From: Nocardia speluncae NBRC 108251
Lineage (GTDB): Bacteria > Actinomycetota > Actinomycetes > Mycobacteriales > Mycobacteriaceae
Assembly: GCF_001613245.1 (NCBI RefSeq)
Contig: NZ_BDBZ01000021.1
Coordinates: 1-64,000, forward strand
DNA length: 64,000 nt
Direction of reading: 5' to 3'
Part shown: piece by piece, positions 8,548 to 17,410 of the stretch
How the letters are laid out: each line of letters begins with the position of its first letter
Position numbering within the stretch: the stretch's first letter is position 1
Position numbers and translations under genes: made by a program
The notes under the pieces: model-generated
The model's input: the letters and a program-made list of their open reading frames with translations, nothing else
Databases searched by the model: none
Told to the model about the DNA's origin: nothing

Positions 8548-10616
8548 TGCTGCTGCGCCTGAATGGCGGTGATGGCCACCGTGTTCACGATATCGGCAAC
8601 CAGCGCCCCCCGGGACAGGTCGTTCACCGGTTTGCGCAAACCCTGTAGCACGGGCCCGATCGCGACCGCGCCCGCACTGCGTTGCACCGCCTTGTAAGTG
8701 TTGTTGCCGGTGTTCAGGTCGGGGAAGATGAAAACTGTGGCCCGCCCGGCTACTTCGGAGCCGGGGAGTTTGGCATCGGCGACCGTCGGCTCGATCGCGG
8801 CGTCGTACTGGATGGGGCCCTCCACCAGCAGCTCCGGCGCCCGGTCCCGGACGAGTCCGGTCGCGACCCGCACCTTGTCCACATCCGCGCCCGTACCGGA
8901 TTCGCCGGTGGAATAGGACAGCATCGCCACTCGCGCATCTATACCGAAACGGGTCGCGGTGGCCGCCGAGGAAATGGCGATATCGGCCAGCTGCTGGGAG
9001 GTCGGATCGGGAACGACGGCGCAGTCACCGTAGGCGAGTACCCGGTCGGCCAGACACATCAGGAAAACACTCGATACCGTCGAAACCCCGGGGACGGTTT
9101 TGATGATCTCGAAGGAGGGGCGGATGGTGTGCGCGGTGGTGTGGGCGGCGCCGGACACCATTCCGTCGGCGAGCCCGCGATGCACCATCATCGTGCCGAA
9201 GTAGGAGATATCGCCGACTGTTTCGCGGGCCCGTTCGACCGTCATCCCCTTGTGTTTGCGCAGTTCGGTGTATTCGCGGGCGAAATCCTCGAGATGTTCG
9301 GAAGCCCGTGGGTCCAGCACCTGCGCATCGGTGATATCCACCCCCAGCTCGGCGGCCCGGGCCCGGATGGCCGTCTCGTCACCCAGGATGATCAGATCGG
9401 CGACCTTGCGTTGAAGTACCCGCCCGGCCGCGCGCAGCACCCGATCGTCGTCGCCCTCGGGCAGCACGATGGTTTTGCGGTCCGCGCGGGCGCGTTCGAT
9501 CAGCTGGTACTCGAACATCTGCGGAGTTACCACGCTTGTCAACGGCACCTCGAGCCGCCGCAGGAACTCCGCCGCATCCACATGGGTCTCCATCAGCGCC
9601 AGCGCGGTATCCACCTTGCGCGGGTTGTCGGCGGACATCCGGCCGCGGGTGCGGTGTGCGACCCCGGCAGTGTCGTAGGTCCCCGAAGCGGTGGTCAGGA
9701 TGGGTAATCGGGGTTTCAGCCCGGTGATCAGGCGGGCGATCGCGGGATGGGGGAGCAGCCCCCCGTTCATGACGATCCCGGCCAGCGACGGGAAACTCTC
9801 CGCCTCGTGCGCGTTCACCACACTCAGCAGCACATCGGACCGGTCGCCCGGCGCGATCACCACCGCGCCGTCGAAAAGCCGTTCCAGGATGTGTTCGGCG
9901 GTCATTCCGCCCACCATCACCCCCAGCGCCTCACGGTGCAGGAGTTCGGGGTCGCCGCTGTAGAGTTCGCCGTCCAGCGCCTCCCGTAGCTCGGCCATGG
10001 TGGGCGCGATCAGCAGCGGCACCTCGGGCAGGCTCCAGCACGGGACTCCGAATCCGGCGAGCCGCTCGCGCACCGGCTCGAGGGCGTCCGGCGCACAGCG
10101 GTTGGCGATGATCGCCAGCAGTTGTGCGTGTTCGCTCGCCAGTTCGGCAGCGCACAACTCCGCCAGCTGTTCGACTTCGTCCGGCGAGCGCTGCGACCCG
10201 CGCACCACCAGCAGAACCGGCGCACCCAGATTCACTGCGATCCGCGCATTGAACCGCAGCTCACTGGGGCTGGCCACATCCGTGTAGTCGCTGCCGATGA
10301 TCACCACGGCATCACAGGCCGCCGCCACCTGGTGGTACCGCATGACGATTTCGGAGATGGCGGCGTCCGGATCGGCATGTACCTGCTCGTAGCTCACCCC
10401 CACCGCCTGCTGATATTCGATATCGACGGTGCTGTACTCGAGCAGCAGTTCGAGAATGTAATCGGGTTCGGTCACCGACCGGGTGATGGGCCGGAACACT
10501 CCCACCCGCGCGGTGGTCGCGCACAACATCTGCAGCACACCGAGCGCTACGGTCGATTTCCCGGTATCACCCTCCGGCGATGCGATGTACACACTGGACG
10601 CAGCAACCTCGGCCAT
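8544..10616 (-). CDS. pta: Phosphate acetyltransferase
   Basis: A 690-residue long-form Pta that converts acetyl-CoA plus phosphate to acetyl phosphate plus CoA. The N-terminal third is a BioD-like P-loop domain (ASPEGDTGKSTVALGVL). A DRTGG domain lies in the middle (about 215-330). The C-terminal half, from about residue 360, is the catalytic PTA_PTB domain with TIVLPEGDDDRVLRAA, FLMCLADRVLAYGD, MLSYSTGESGTGADVDKV and FPDLNTGNNTYKAVQRSAGA. It overlaps ackA by 4 bp. The 164-bp gap upstream is shared with the divergent hydrolase gene. In M. tuberculosis the order fgd1-pta-ackA is the same, but here two genes separate fgd from pta. Confidence 0.97.
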   Translation of the reverse strand: MAEVAASSVYIASPEGDTGKSTVALGVLQMLCATTARVGVFRPITRSVTEPDYILELLLEYSTVDIEYQQAVGVSYEQVHADPDAAISEIVMRYHQVAAACDAVVIIGSDYTDVASPSELRFNARIAVNLGAPVLLVVRGSQRSPDEVEQLAELCAAELASEHAQLLAIIANRCAPDALEPVRERLAGFGVPCWSLPEVPLLIAPTMAELREALDGELYSGDPELLHREALGVMVGGMTAEHILERLFDGAVVIAPGDRSDVLLSVVNAHEAESFPSLAGIVMNGGLLPHPAIARLITGLKPRLPILTTASGTYDTAGVAHRTRGRMSADNPRKVDTALALMETHVDAAEFLRRLEVPLTSVVTPQMFEYQLIERARADRKTIVLPEGDDDRVLRAAGRVLQRKVADLIILGDETAIRARAAELGVDITDAQVLDPRASEHLEDFAREYTELRKHKGMTVERARETVGDISYFGTMMVHRGLADGMVSGAAHTTAHTIRPSFEIIKTVPGVSTVSSVFLMCLADRVLAYGDCAVVPDPTSQQLADIAISSAATATRFGIDARVAMLSYSTGESGTGADVDKVRVATGLVRDRAPELLVEGPIQYDAAIEPTVADAKLPGSEVAGRATVFIFPDLNTGNNTYKAVQRSAGAVAIGPVLQGLRKPVNDLSRGALVADIVNTVAITAIQAQQQ

Positions 10617-10780
10617 GAGCTAGAGCGTAACGGTGTGCGCCGGTGCGTCGGCGCCCATGGCCCGGCACGGCCCGGGTCACCGCTCGACAAGGACCCGGGC
10701 ACCTGTTGTGCGCGTTTCCGGATGCCTTTTGCGTGAATACGGTCGAATGCCCGGGGCGCGGTCATGAGAATGAGCAGCCT

Positions 10781-11608
10781 ATGGAAACCAGAGATGTATT
10801 CGTCCCCACCCGGCTGGGGCAATTGCACGTTGCCGTCAGCGGCCGGGGCGACCCCATTCTCATGTGGCCGAGTCTGCTGATGGATGCGAGCCTCTGGGAT
10901 GCCCAGATCGACTACTTCGCGCGAAGTCATACCGTTATCGCGGTCGATCCTCCCGGCCACGGCAGGTCCAGTCCGCTCGAACGCCAGTTCACCTTCGGTG
11001 AATGCGCGCAGTGCATAGTCGACATACTCGACCATTTCGAACTGCCGTGGACTTACTTCGTCGGAAATTCCTGGGGCGCGATGGTCGGCGCGACATTCAG
11101 CGCCGGATTTCCGGAGCGTGTCCGAGCGGCCGTCTTCATGAACGGCACAGCATCGCCGGCTTCCCGGCGCCAACGGCTGGAGTACCGAGTTCTGCTGTTT
11201 CTCGTGCGCATGTTCGGCGGCATCAGACCACCGTTGACCAGGTCGGTCGTCCACGCTTTTCTCGGCCCGACATCGCAGCGATCCCGCCCGGATGTCGTCC
11301 GCCGGGTCCAGACCATCGCGCAGAAGAACGATCGGGATTCGCTGATCCGAGCCGTCCGGTCCGTGGTGATCGAACGTCCGGATCAGCGCACTGCGTTCGC
11401 ATCGATCACCTGCCCCACTTTGGTGATCGCCGGCAGAGAAGACCGGACATTTCCACTGCGCGAGCTCGAGGCCATGGCCGAGGCCATTCCTGGGGCGACA
11501 CTGGTCGTTATCGACGACGCCGCCCACTTGGTGGCGGCGGAGGTCCCCGATCGTGTCAATGTCGAGATCCGGGCCTTCCTGGCCGGCCGAACCCATAAAG
11601 GGCGATGA
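10781..11608 (+). CDS. Alpha/beta-fold hydrolase
   Basis: A 275-residue serine hydrolase of the alpha/beta superfamily. The nucleophile elbow is GNSWGAM (Ser97), the acid is probably the aspartate in AGREDRTFPL, and the histidine is in IDDAAHLVAAE. An oxyanion-type motif lies near MWPSLLMDASLWDAQ, and VDPPGHGRSS is the usual segment before the elbow. The reading frame extends to 10643, but METRDVFVPTRLGQL begins the conserved fold, so 10781 is chosen despite a weak ribosome-binding site. The substrate is unknown. The AraC regulator 105 bp downstream on the same strand may control it. Confidence 0.8.
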   Translation: METRDVFVPTRLGQLHVAVSGRGDPILMWPSLLMDASLWDAQIDYFARSHTVIAVDPPGHGRSSPLERQFTFGECAQCIVDILDHFELPWTYFVGNSWGAMVGATFSAGFPERVRAAVFMNGTASPASRRQRLEYRVLLFLVRMFGGIRPPLTRSVVHAFLGPTSQRSRPDVVRRVQTIAQKNDRDSLIRAVRSVVIERPDQRTAFASITCPTLVIAGREDRTFPLRELEAMAEAIPGATLVVIDDAAHLVAAEVPDRVNVEIRAFLAGRTHKGR

Positions 11609-11713
11609 GCGCAACATCGCACTGGTAGGTTCGCTTCCGACTGTCCGTGCCCGTCCACGCCGGAACCGGTCCGTGCCGCGGATACCGGGGCACACAGCGG
11701 GTGGAGGTTGCAC

Positions 11714-12655
11714 ATGGCACCGGTCGAATCGTATTCGGTGGGCGAGGCCGATACCTCCGCGGTCCCGGCCGGCTCATCGGCCGATTTCTGGGCCGAACAC
11801 GTGTGCCGCAACCAGGGCACCCTACAGTTCTGTTTTTCCGACGCGCCGACGTTCCGGGGCAGCATGTCGATCCAGGGCGATGCGGACTACCTGCTGATCG
11901 ATGTCTGTTCCGACGACATCGTGTACACGCGAACGCGAAAAGATATCCGCCGCGACGACGATGCCGGCCTGCGCCTGGCCGTCCCGACCACAGGTGTGCT
12001 CGGTCTCCGGCAAGACGACCGTGCCGTGCGGGTTCGTCCCGGACAGGCCGCAGTCGTGACGAAAACCCGGCCGGCGGATTTCCGTCAGCCGCGGGGCACG
12101 CGGGCACGGGTACTGAGCATGCCGGCCGGTGCGCTGCCGCTCGACCCCGGCAGCGGTCCCGCGGTCATCGATTTGGAGCTGGGGTTGGGGCCGGTCGTCG
12201 CGGGTATGGTCGGCGGCCTCGTCGAACAGCGCGCGGCACTGGACGGACAGGGGTTCGCGGCCGCCTGCGACATGATCGTCGAACTACTCGGATTGTGCCT
12301 GCGTCCCACCGGAAACGCCGCCACCACCCTGGGGGCGATCGATATCGCGGTCCGTGACTTCGTTCGCCGGAATGCTGCGCAACCCGAGCTCACGCCCGCA
12401 GTGATCGCCCACAGCTTGGGATGGTCGTTGCGGCAGATCCAGCTCGCGCTGCACACCACGGGGACAACCCCCAGCCGGCTGATCCGTACCGAGCGCCTCG
12501 CCAGGGCACACCGATTACTGCGCCGTGGCTCCGCCGACCGCACCATCGCCGATATCGCCCATGCCAGTGGCTTCCGCTCGCTCAGTGTTTTCGGCGCCGC
12601 CTTCAAGGCGCGGTACGGATGTACGCCGCACGAGGTACGCACCGGCGGTCGATAG
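11714..12655 (+). CDS. AraC-family regulator with AraC_binding_2-type sensor
   Basis: A 313-residue regulator. The N-terminal 180 residues look like the ligand-binding domain of NphR/FeaR-type AraC proteins (ADFWAEHVCRNQG, DDAGLRLAVPTTGVLGLRQ). The C-terminal 100 residues hold the two helix-turn-helices (TPAVIAHSLGWSLRQIQLAL with TPSRLIRTERLARAHRLL, then TIADIAHASGFRSLSVFG with YGCTPHEVR). The ATG at 11714 is chosen over TTG at 11708 because GGAGG at 11703-11707 is spaced 6 bases from it. It follows the hydrolase gene on the same strand. FeaR-like members often respond to aromatic or nitrile-derived compounds, but no target is visible here. Confidence 0.85.
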   Translation: MAPVESYSVGEADTSAVPAGSSADFWAEHVCRNQGTLQFCFSDAPTFRGSMSIQGDADYLLIDVCSDDIVYTRTRKDIRRDDDAGLRLAVPTTGVLGLRQDDRAVRVRPGQAAVVTKTRPADFRQPRGTRARVLSMPAGALPLDPGSGPAVIDLELGLGPVVAGMVGGLVEQRAALDGQGFAAACDMIVELLGLCLRPTGNAATTLGAIDIAVRDFVRRNAAQPELTPAVIAHSLGWSLRQIQLALHTTGTTPSRLIRTERLARAHRLLRRGSADRTIADIAHASGFRSLSVFGAAFKARYGCTPHEVRTGGR

Positions 12656-12763
12656 CAACCACCGCGCGGGCACCGTGGCCGACAAGCAGACAGGCCGTCT
12701 CACCGCCTGTCCACCGGGATCGGCGGCGCCGCACGCACGCTCGGTGTAGTGCTCGGCGGTGCC

Positions 12764-12799
12764 CGGCCGCAGGTGACGACACTTCGTCACCTGCGGCCG
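12764..12799. terminator. 16-bp perfect hairpin between convergent AraC and fgd genes
   Basis: CGGCCGCAGGTGACGA (12764-12779), loop CACT, TCGTCACCTGCGGCCG (12784-12799). The stem is perfect over 16 bp. It lies between the AraC stop (12655) and the fgd stop (12829), so it can end transcription from both sides. Confidence 0.8.
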
Positions 12800-12828
12800 C
12801 GGGGGAGGGGCACCGGCCGAGCTGCCGC

Positions 12829-13839
12829 CTAACCGAGGTTGCGCAGGCGCGGTGCCAGGTCCCGCTGGAACAGGTCCAGGAACCGCCGCTGGTCGTGCCC
12901 GGGGGCGTGGAACACCAGGTGGTTCAGGCCCGCGTCCAAGTACGGCTTGATCAGTTCGACCGCCTGGTCCGGGTCGCTGGCGACGATCCAGCGTTTGGCG
13001 ATCTGCTCGATCGGCAGCGCGTCGGCCGCTTCCTCCATTTCGATCGGGTCGGTGATGCTGTGCTTCTGTTCCGCGGTCAGCGACAGCGGCGCCCAGAAGC
13101 GGGTGTTTTCCAGTGCCAGGTCGGGGTCGGTGTCGTAGGAGATCTTGATTTCGATCATCCGGTCGATCGTGCTCACCTCCCGGTCCACCTTCGCCGCGCC
13201 TTCGGCCACCGCCGGCATCAGCTTCTCGGTGTAGAGATCCATTCCTTTGCCGGAGGTGCAGATGAATCCGTCGCCTGCCCGGCCCGCGTATCTGGCCACC
13301 ACCGGGCCACCGGCCGCGATGTAGACCGGGATACCGCCTTCGGGCACGTCGTAGATCGAGGCGCCGACCGTCCGGTAGTAGGTGCCGTCGAAATCGGTGC
13401 GCGCGCCCGTCCACAGCGCTCGCATCAGATCCACCGATTCACGCAGGCGGGCGAACCGTTCCTTGAACTCCGGCCAGTCCCCGGCATACCCGGTGGCGAT
13501 CTCGTTCAGCGCCTCACCGGTACCTACGCCGAGCATTACCCGGCCGGGATACAGGCAGCCCATCGTCGCGAAGGCCTGCGCGATCACCGCCGGGTTGTAC
13601 CGGAAAGTCGGGGTGAGCACCGAGGTGCCGAGCATGATCCGCTCGGTGCGTTCACCTGCTGCCGCCATCCAGGCCAGCGAGAACGGCGCGTGCCCGCCCT
13701 TGTGCCGCCACGGCTGGAAATGGTCGCTCACCGTGGCGCTGTCGAGGCCGTGTTCCTCGGCCAGCACCGCCAGCTCCACCAGTTCTCGCGGCCCGAATTG
13801 TTCCGCCGACGCCTTGTATCCGAGCTTCAGCTCACCCAT
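12829..13839 (-). CDS. fgd: F420-dependent glucose-6-phosphate dehydrogenase
   Basis: A 336-residue luciferase-like (LLM) oxidoreductase that oxidises glucose 6-phosphate to 6-phosphogluconolactone while reducing cofactor F420. The sequence closely follows the mycobacterial enzyme from MGELKLGYKASAEQF to HDQRRFLDLFQRDLAPRLR, with the same length. The catalytic residues of that family are present: His40 and Trp44 in SDHFQPWRH, and Glu109 in GTGEALNEIATGY. The reading frame runs back to 14001, but the ATG at 13839 has AGGAG upstream and matches the family start. It supplies F420H2 for redox defence and for F420-dependent reductases. The HAD gene is divergent, 154 bp away. Confidence 0.97.
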   Translation of the reverse strand: MGELKLGYKASAEQFGPRELVELAVLAEEHGLDSATVSDHFQPWRHKGGHAPFSLAWMAAAGERTERIMLGTSVLTPTFRYNPAVIAQAFATMGCLYPGRVMLGVGTGEALNEIATGYAGDWPEFKERFARLRESVDLMRALWTGARTDFDGTYYRTVGASIYDVPEGGIPVYIAAGGPVVARYAGRAGDGFICTSGKGMDLYTEKLMPAVAEGAAKVDREVSTIDRMIEIKISYDTDPDLALENTRFWAPLSLTAEQKHSITDPIEMEEAADALPIEQIAKRWIVASDPDQAVELIKPYLDAGLNHLVFHAPGHDQRRFLDLFQRDLAPRLRNLG

Positions 13840-13993
13840 ATGCGCCACTCCTGTCGCGTTGTGTTCGCACCGTTTCCGGCCCGGATTCGACCATAGCCAG
13901 CGCGGCGGACGGCTGCGCCCGGTGGTCCGGCTCACTGCGGGTTCCGGGCGCGGCATACCCATCGGCGGCGCCGCGAAGCGCAGAATCGAATGG

Positions 13994-14809
13994 GTGAGCA
14001 CAGACGAACCGATTCTGTCCTATCTGACCGATATGGACGGGGTCCTGGTGCGCGAAGAGCACCTGGTACCCGGCGCCGACGAATTTCTTGCCGAGCTGCG
14101 CGCCGAGCAGATCCCGTTCCTCGTGCTGACCAACAATTCGATCCGGACCCCGCGCGATCTACAGGCGCGACTACGCCAGAACGGGCTCGATATTCCGGAG
14201 CAGTCGATCTGGACCTCCGCGCTGGCCACCGCCAGTTTCCTGAACGAACAGCGGCCCGGTGGCACCGCCTATGTGGTGGGCGAATCGGGCCTGACCACCG
14301 CGCTGCACGAGATCGGCTACGTGCTCACCGATGTCGATCCGGACTATGTGGTGCTCGGCGAGACACGCACGTACTCGTTCGAGGCGATCACCACCGCCAT
14401 CCGGCTGGTCGAACGCGGTGCCCGCTTCATCGCCACCAACCCCGATGCGACCGGGCCCTCGCGCGACGGCGTACTACCGGCCACGGGCTCGGTGGCGGCG
14501 CTGATCACCCGCGCGACCGGCCGCGACCCGTACTACATCGGCAAACCGAACCCGCTGATGATGCGGTCCGCGCTACGCCGGATCGATGCGCATTCGCGTA
14601 GCAGCGTGATGATCGGCGACCGGATGGATACCGATGTCATCTCCGGGATGGAGGCCGGTATGCGCACGATCCTGGTCACTACCGGCATCTCCACCCGGCA
14701 TTCGATCGAGCACTACCCGTACCGCCCCACCATGGTCCTGGATTCGGTGGCCGACCTGGTCGGACGAGTAAGAACACCCTTTGCCGAACCCACCGCGAAC
14801 CAGAGCTGA
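13994..14809 (+). CDS. HAD-superfamily IIA phosphatase (NagD-like)
   Basis: A 271-residue HAD hydrolase. It shows motif I DMDGVLVREEHLVPGA (nucleophile Asp13 and acid Asp15), motif II LTNNS, the KPNPLMM lysine of motif III, and motif IV GDRMDTDVISGMEAGMRTILV. The C2-type cap between motifs II and III places it with NagD, 4-nitrophenylphosphatase and sugar-phosphatase proteins. GTG at 13994 is the likely start, because the upstream open frame crosses the fgd promoter. It is divergent from fgd. A role on glucose or gluconate phosphates would suit that neighbour but is only inference. It converges with metZ. Confidence 0.85.
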   Translation: MSTDEPILSYLTDMDGVLVREEHLVPGADEFLAELRAEQIPFLVLTNNSIRTPRDLQARLRQNGLDIPEQSIWTSALATASFLNEQRPGGTAYVVGESGLTTALHEIGYVLTDVDPDYVVLGETRTYSFEAITTAIRLVERGARFIATNPDATGPSRDGVLPATGSVAALITRATGRDPYYIGKPNPLMMRSALRRIDAHSRSSVMIGDRMDTDVISGMEAGMRTILVTTGISTRHSIEHYPYRPTMVLDSVADLVGRVRTPFAEPTANQS

Positions 14810-14893
14810 CCCCAGAACTACTCGGCCGGCCGGATACCCGCCCCGGCCGGGCCCCAGCCCAACCGAACCTGCCTCGCCGCAAATAAACACAGC

Positions 14894-16108
14894 TCAGCGC
14901 AACGCGTGGTCCAGATCGCCCAGAAGGTCCTCGATATCCTCGAGCCCCACCGAAACCCGCACGACTCCGTCCGAGAGGCCGATGCTCGCCCGCCCCTCCG
15001 GGCCCATCGCCCGGTGGGTGGTGGTGGCCGGATGGGTGATCAGCGATTTCGCATCGCCGAGATTGTTGGAGATATCGATGATCCGCAACCCGTTGAGCAC
15101 CTCGAAGGCGCGTTTCTTGGCTGCGTCCGCGGCGGCTTTCAGTTCGAAGGTCACCACGGTGCCGCCGCCGTTCATCTGATCGGTGGCCAGCTTGTACTGC
15201 GGATGCGTTTCCAGGAACGGGTAGCGCACCCAGCTCACTGCCGGATGTTCGTCGAGGTATCGCGCGATCCGCAGCGCCGATTCGGTCGACTGCCGGACCC
15301 GCAGCGGCATGGTTTCCAGGCCTTTGAGCAGTGTCCACGCGTTGAACGGGCTCAGTGCGGGACCGGTGTGCCGCATAAGCGTTTTGACCGGGCCTTCGAT
15401 GTACTCCTGCGACCCGAGGATCGCACCGCCCAGCACCCGCCCCTGGCCGTCGATGTGCTTGGTGCCCGAATACACGATCACATCGGCGCCGAGTTCGAAC
15501 CCGTGTTGCAGCAGCGGGGTGGCGAAGACGTTGTCCAGCACCACCTTCGCGCCCGCCGCATGCGCGAGATCGCAGACTTTCCGCACGTCTACGAGGGTCT
15601 GCATCGGGTTGGCCGGGGTTTCGAAGAACACTGCGGCGGTGGGTTCGGCCAGGGCCGCCTCCCACTGGTCGAGATCCTCACCGTCGACGAAAACCGTTTC
15701 GACACCCCAGCGCGGCAGGATCTCGTTGCACACCACGAAACACGAGCCGAACAGGCTGCGCGCAGCCACCAGCCGGTCGCCTGCGCGCAGCAGGGCACCG
15801 AGCGCGACGAATACCGCCGCCATACCGCTGGCGGTGGCGAAACACGCTTCGGCGCCGTCGAGCAGCCGCATCCGTTCCTGGAAGGTGGCCACGGTCGGGT
15901 TGCCGTAGCGGGAGTACACGTAATGCGGGGAATCGCCGGTGAATGCGGCCTCGGCGGCCTCGGCGCTGGCGTAGACGAACCCCGAATTCAGGTACAGGGC
16001 CTCGGAGGTCTCCTCGAAACCCGACCGGTTCAAGCCGCCGCGTACGCCCAGCGTGGCCGGTCCGACACCGTCGGGTAGGACACGTTCGAACGCGCCGCCG
16101 CTGATCAC
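14894..16108 (-). CDS. metZ: O-succinylhomoserine sulfhydrylase
   Basis: A 404-residue Cys/Met-metabolism PLP enzyme that makes homocysteine from O-succinylhomoserine and sulfide. It shows YSRYGNPTVATFQERM, the PLP-phosphate site TASGMAAVFVAL, the cofactor aspartate in KVVLDNVFATP (D192), the Schiff-base lysine K217 in SGTKHIDGQGRVLGG, and DISNNLGDAKSLITHPATTTH. The GTG start at 16108 overlaps the rhodanese stop (gTGA), and the sequence VISGGAFERVLP begins the family. The frame is open further upstream only because it shadows the rhodanese gene. The rhodanese-metZ pairing matches Rv0390-Rv0391 of M. tuberculosis and suggests sulfur transfer coupled to methionine synthesis. Confidence 0.95.
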   Translation of the reverse strand: MISGGAFERVLPDGVGPATLGVRGGLNRSGFEETSEALYLNSGFVYASAEAAEAAFTGDSPHYVYSRYGNPTVATFQERMRLLDGAEACFATASGMAAVFVALGALLRAGDRLVAARSLFGSCFVVCNEILPRWGVETVFVDGEDLDQWEAALAEPTAAVFFETPANPMQTLVDVRKVCDLAHAAGAKVVLDNVFATPLLQHGFELGADVIVYSGTKHIDGQGRVLGGAILGSQEYIEGPVKTLMRHTGPALSPFNAWTLLKGLETMPLRVRQSTESALRIARYLDEHPAVSWVRYPFLETHPQYKLATDQMNGGGTVVTFELKAAADAAKKRAFEVLNGLRIIDISNNLGDAKSLITHPATTTHRAMGPEGRASIGLSDGVVRVSVGLEDIEDLLGDLDHALR

Positions 16109-16521
16109 GACTGCCGCCAGGGCAGGCCGAGGGCTCGCCAGCCGCTGCCGCCCCGATGCCCGAACTCGTCCAGCGGGCCTTCGAAGCCGTCGGAGATGTT
16201 GTAGGAGGGCGCGATACCGGCAGCCGTCGCGATATCGGCGGCATGCGCCGAACGCTGACCCGAGCGGCACAGGAACAGCACCGGGGCGTCGGTGGGGCGT
16301 TCGCCCAGGGCTGTACGCAACTGGTCCAGGAACCCGGTGTTGCGGGCGCCGGTGGAATCGACCCACTCCACCAGCAGCGTCGGTGTGGCGACAGAGCTGG
16401 TGTCGGGAACACCGACGAATTTCCATTCGGCTTCGGTGCGCACGTCCACCAGGACGGCGTCCGGGTTCTCGGCCAGCAGTTCCCAGGCCTGCTGTGGACC
16501 GATATCACCTGCGTAACTCAA
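16105..16521 (-). CDS. Rhodanese-like sulfurtransferase next to metZ
   Basis: A 138-residue single-domain rhodanese. The active-site loop is CRSGQRS with Cys85; AVLVDVRTEAEWKFVGVPD is the typical N-terminal motif. The start is inferred to be the TTG at 16521: a perfect AGGAGG (complement of 16529-16534) lies 7 bases before it, while upstream start codons have no such signal and add a cysteine-rich non-family leader. The stop overlaps the metZ GTG, so the two are translationally coupled. It probably carries persulfide sulfur for homocysteine formation, or removes excess sulfide; the partner is inferred from linkage. Confidence 0.88.
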   Translation of the reverse strand: MSYAGDIGPQQAWELLAENPDAVLVDVRTEAEWKFVGVPDTSSVATPTLLVEWVDSTGARNTGFLDQLRTALGERPTDAPVLFLCRSGQRSAHAADIATAAGIAPSYNISDGFEGPLDEFGHRGGSGWRALGLPWRQS

Positions 16522-16714
16522 CGTGGTACCTCCTGCGAATCCGCACTTGCCGCATCCGTTCGATGCGTGCCAGGTCGTCACCCGGAGCACCCCACCGCGG
16601 AGGAGGGTTGCCGACCAGCGAGCCGGGGCTTGGCGCTGGTACTCATGACCTATTCAATGAGATTGCCCGGACCGCCCCGGCTGTGTCAAACCCCGGTTGC
16701 CGTCCGGTCCGGGC

Positions 16715-17185
16715 TCATTCGACCGGCTGGTTGCACACTTTCCAGTCCCCGTCGGTCCGGAACAACCACCAGGTCGAGGTCGCTTCCTGATCTTCGACCC
16801 GGCTGGTCACCTCGATGGTCGCCGTCTCGCCGTTGACCTCTACCGGCCCGAATTTCGTGATCTCGATATCTTTTCCGGTCTCACCGGGTTGTAGCCGTCC
16901 GGCCATCGGCGAGCGCGCCGGAACGAAACCGGGACACACCGCTTCGCGCGGTGGCTGCGGCCCGTAGCGGCTGCTCACATCGGCGAAGTCGCGGACCGCG
17001 CCCGCGATCCGGTCGGAATCTGTGACATTTTTCTCAACCGGCGCCAGCCAGCCGGTGAGCACGATGCCGCCCAGGATCACGGCCGCGATCGCCGCAGCCA
17101 CGACGAACGGCGTGATCGCGCGCTGTGGTGGGGTGTCTTCCGGGTCGGTGGGCGCCGGTTCTTCTGCGGGTCCGGAATCGCTCAT
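16715..17185 (-). CDS. Membrane-anchored protein with small extracytoplasmic domain
   Basis: A 156-residue protein: an acidic proline-rich cytoplasmic N-terminus (MSDSGPAEEPAPTDPEDTPP), one transmembrane helix (AITPFVVAAAIAAVILGGIV, about residues 23-45), and a domain of about 105 residues with two cysteines (AVCPGF and WKVCNQ). The last part, STWWLFRTDGDWKVC, resembles the end of the protein at 3-548. Both look like NTF2-like outer domains on a single anchor, and the two may be paralogues. The ATG at 17185 is preferred over 17326, because the longer form adds a non-conserved arginine-rich leader. It is divergent from fprA, so the iron box at 17346 could affect both. Function unknown. Confidence 0.72.
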   Translation of the reverse strand: MSDSGPAEEPAPTDPEDTPPQRAITPFVVAAAIAAVILGGIVLTGWLAPVEKNVTDSDRIAGAVRDFADVSSRYGPQPPREAVCPGFVPARSPMAGRLQPGETGKDIEITKFGPVEVNGETATIEVTSRVEDQEATSTWWLFRTDGDWKVCNQPVE

Positions 17186-17345
17186 ACCGATGATCATCCC
17201 TGGTCCCGCGATCGGTGGTGTGCCCACACCCCGATAGAATCGGGATCGACCGCGGGTGGACGACACAGCAGTCGCCGCGGGGACGTGGGAATACGTAGTG
17301 CCGGACGACCGGTACGGCGCGATCACGGCGCATACAAGCCACGCG

Positions 17346-17364
17346 TCAACTTAGCCTAAGCTAA
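17346..17364. promoter_or_regulatory. Candidate IdeR/DtxR iron box upstream of fprA
   Basis: The 19 bases starting at 17346 match the DtxR/IdeR consensus TTAGGTTAGCCTAACCTAA at 15 positions, including the whole central TTAGCCTAA (17351-17359). The site is 46 bp before the fprA start and 160 bp from the divergent membrane-protein start. In actinobacteria such boxes bind the iron-loaded repressor. The consensus is known; binding here is inference. Confidence 0.6.
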
Positions 17365-17410
17365 GTGCAACGCCAGTGATTCTTTCGACCGATAAGGGTG
17401 CGCGAAACAG

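Noticed and set aside
10781..12655. Natural-product biosynthetic cluster around the hydrolase and AraC genes
   Set aside because: No synthase, carrier protein or tailoring enzymes are nearby; these are isolated genes.
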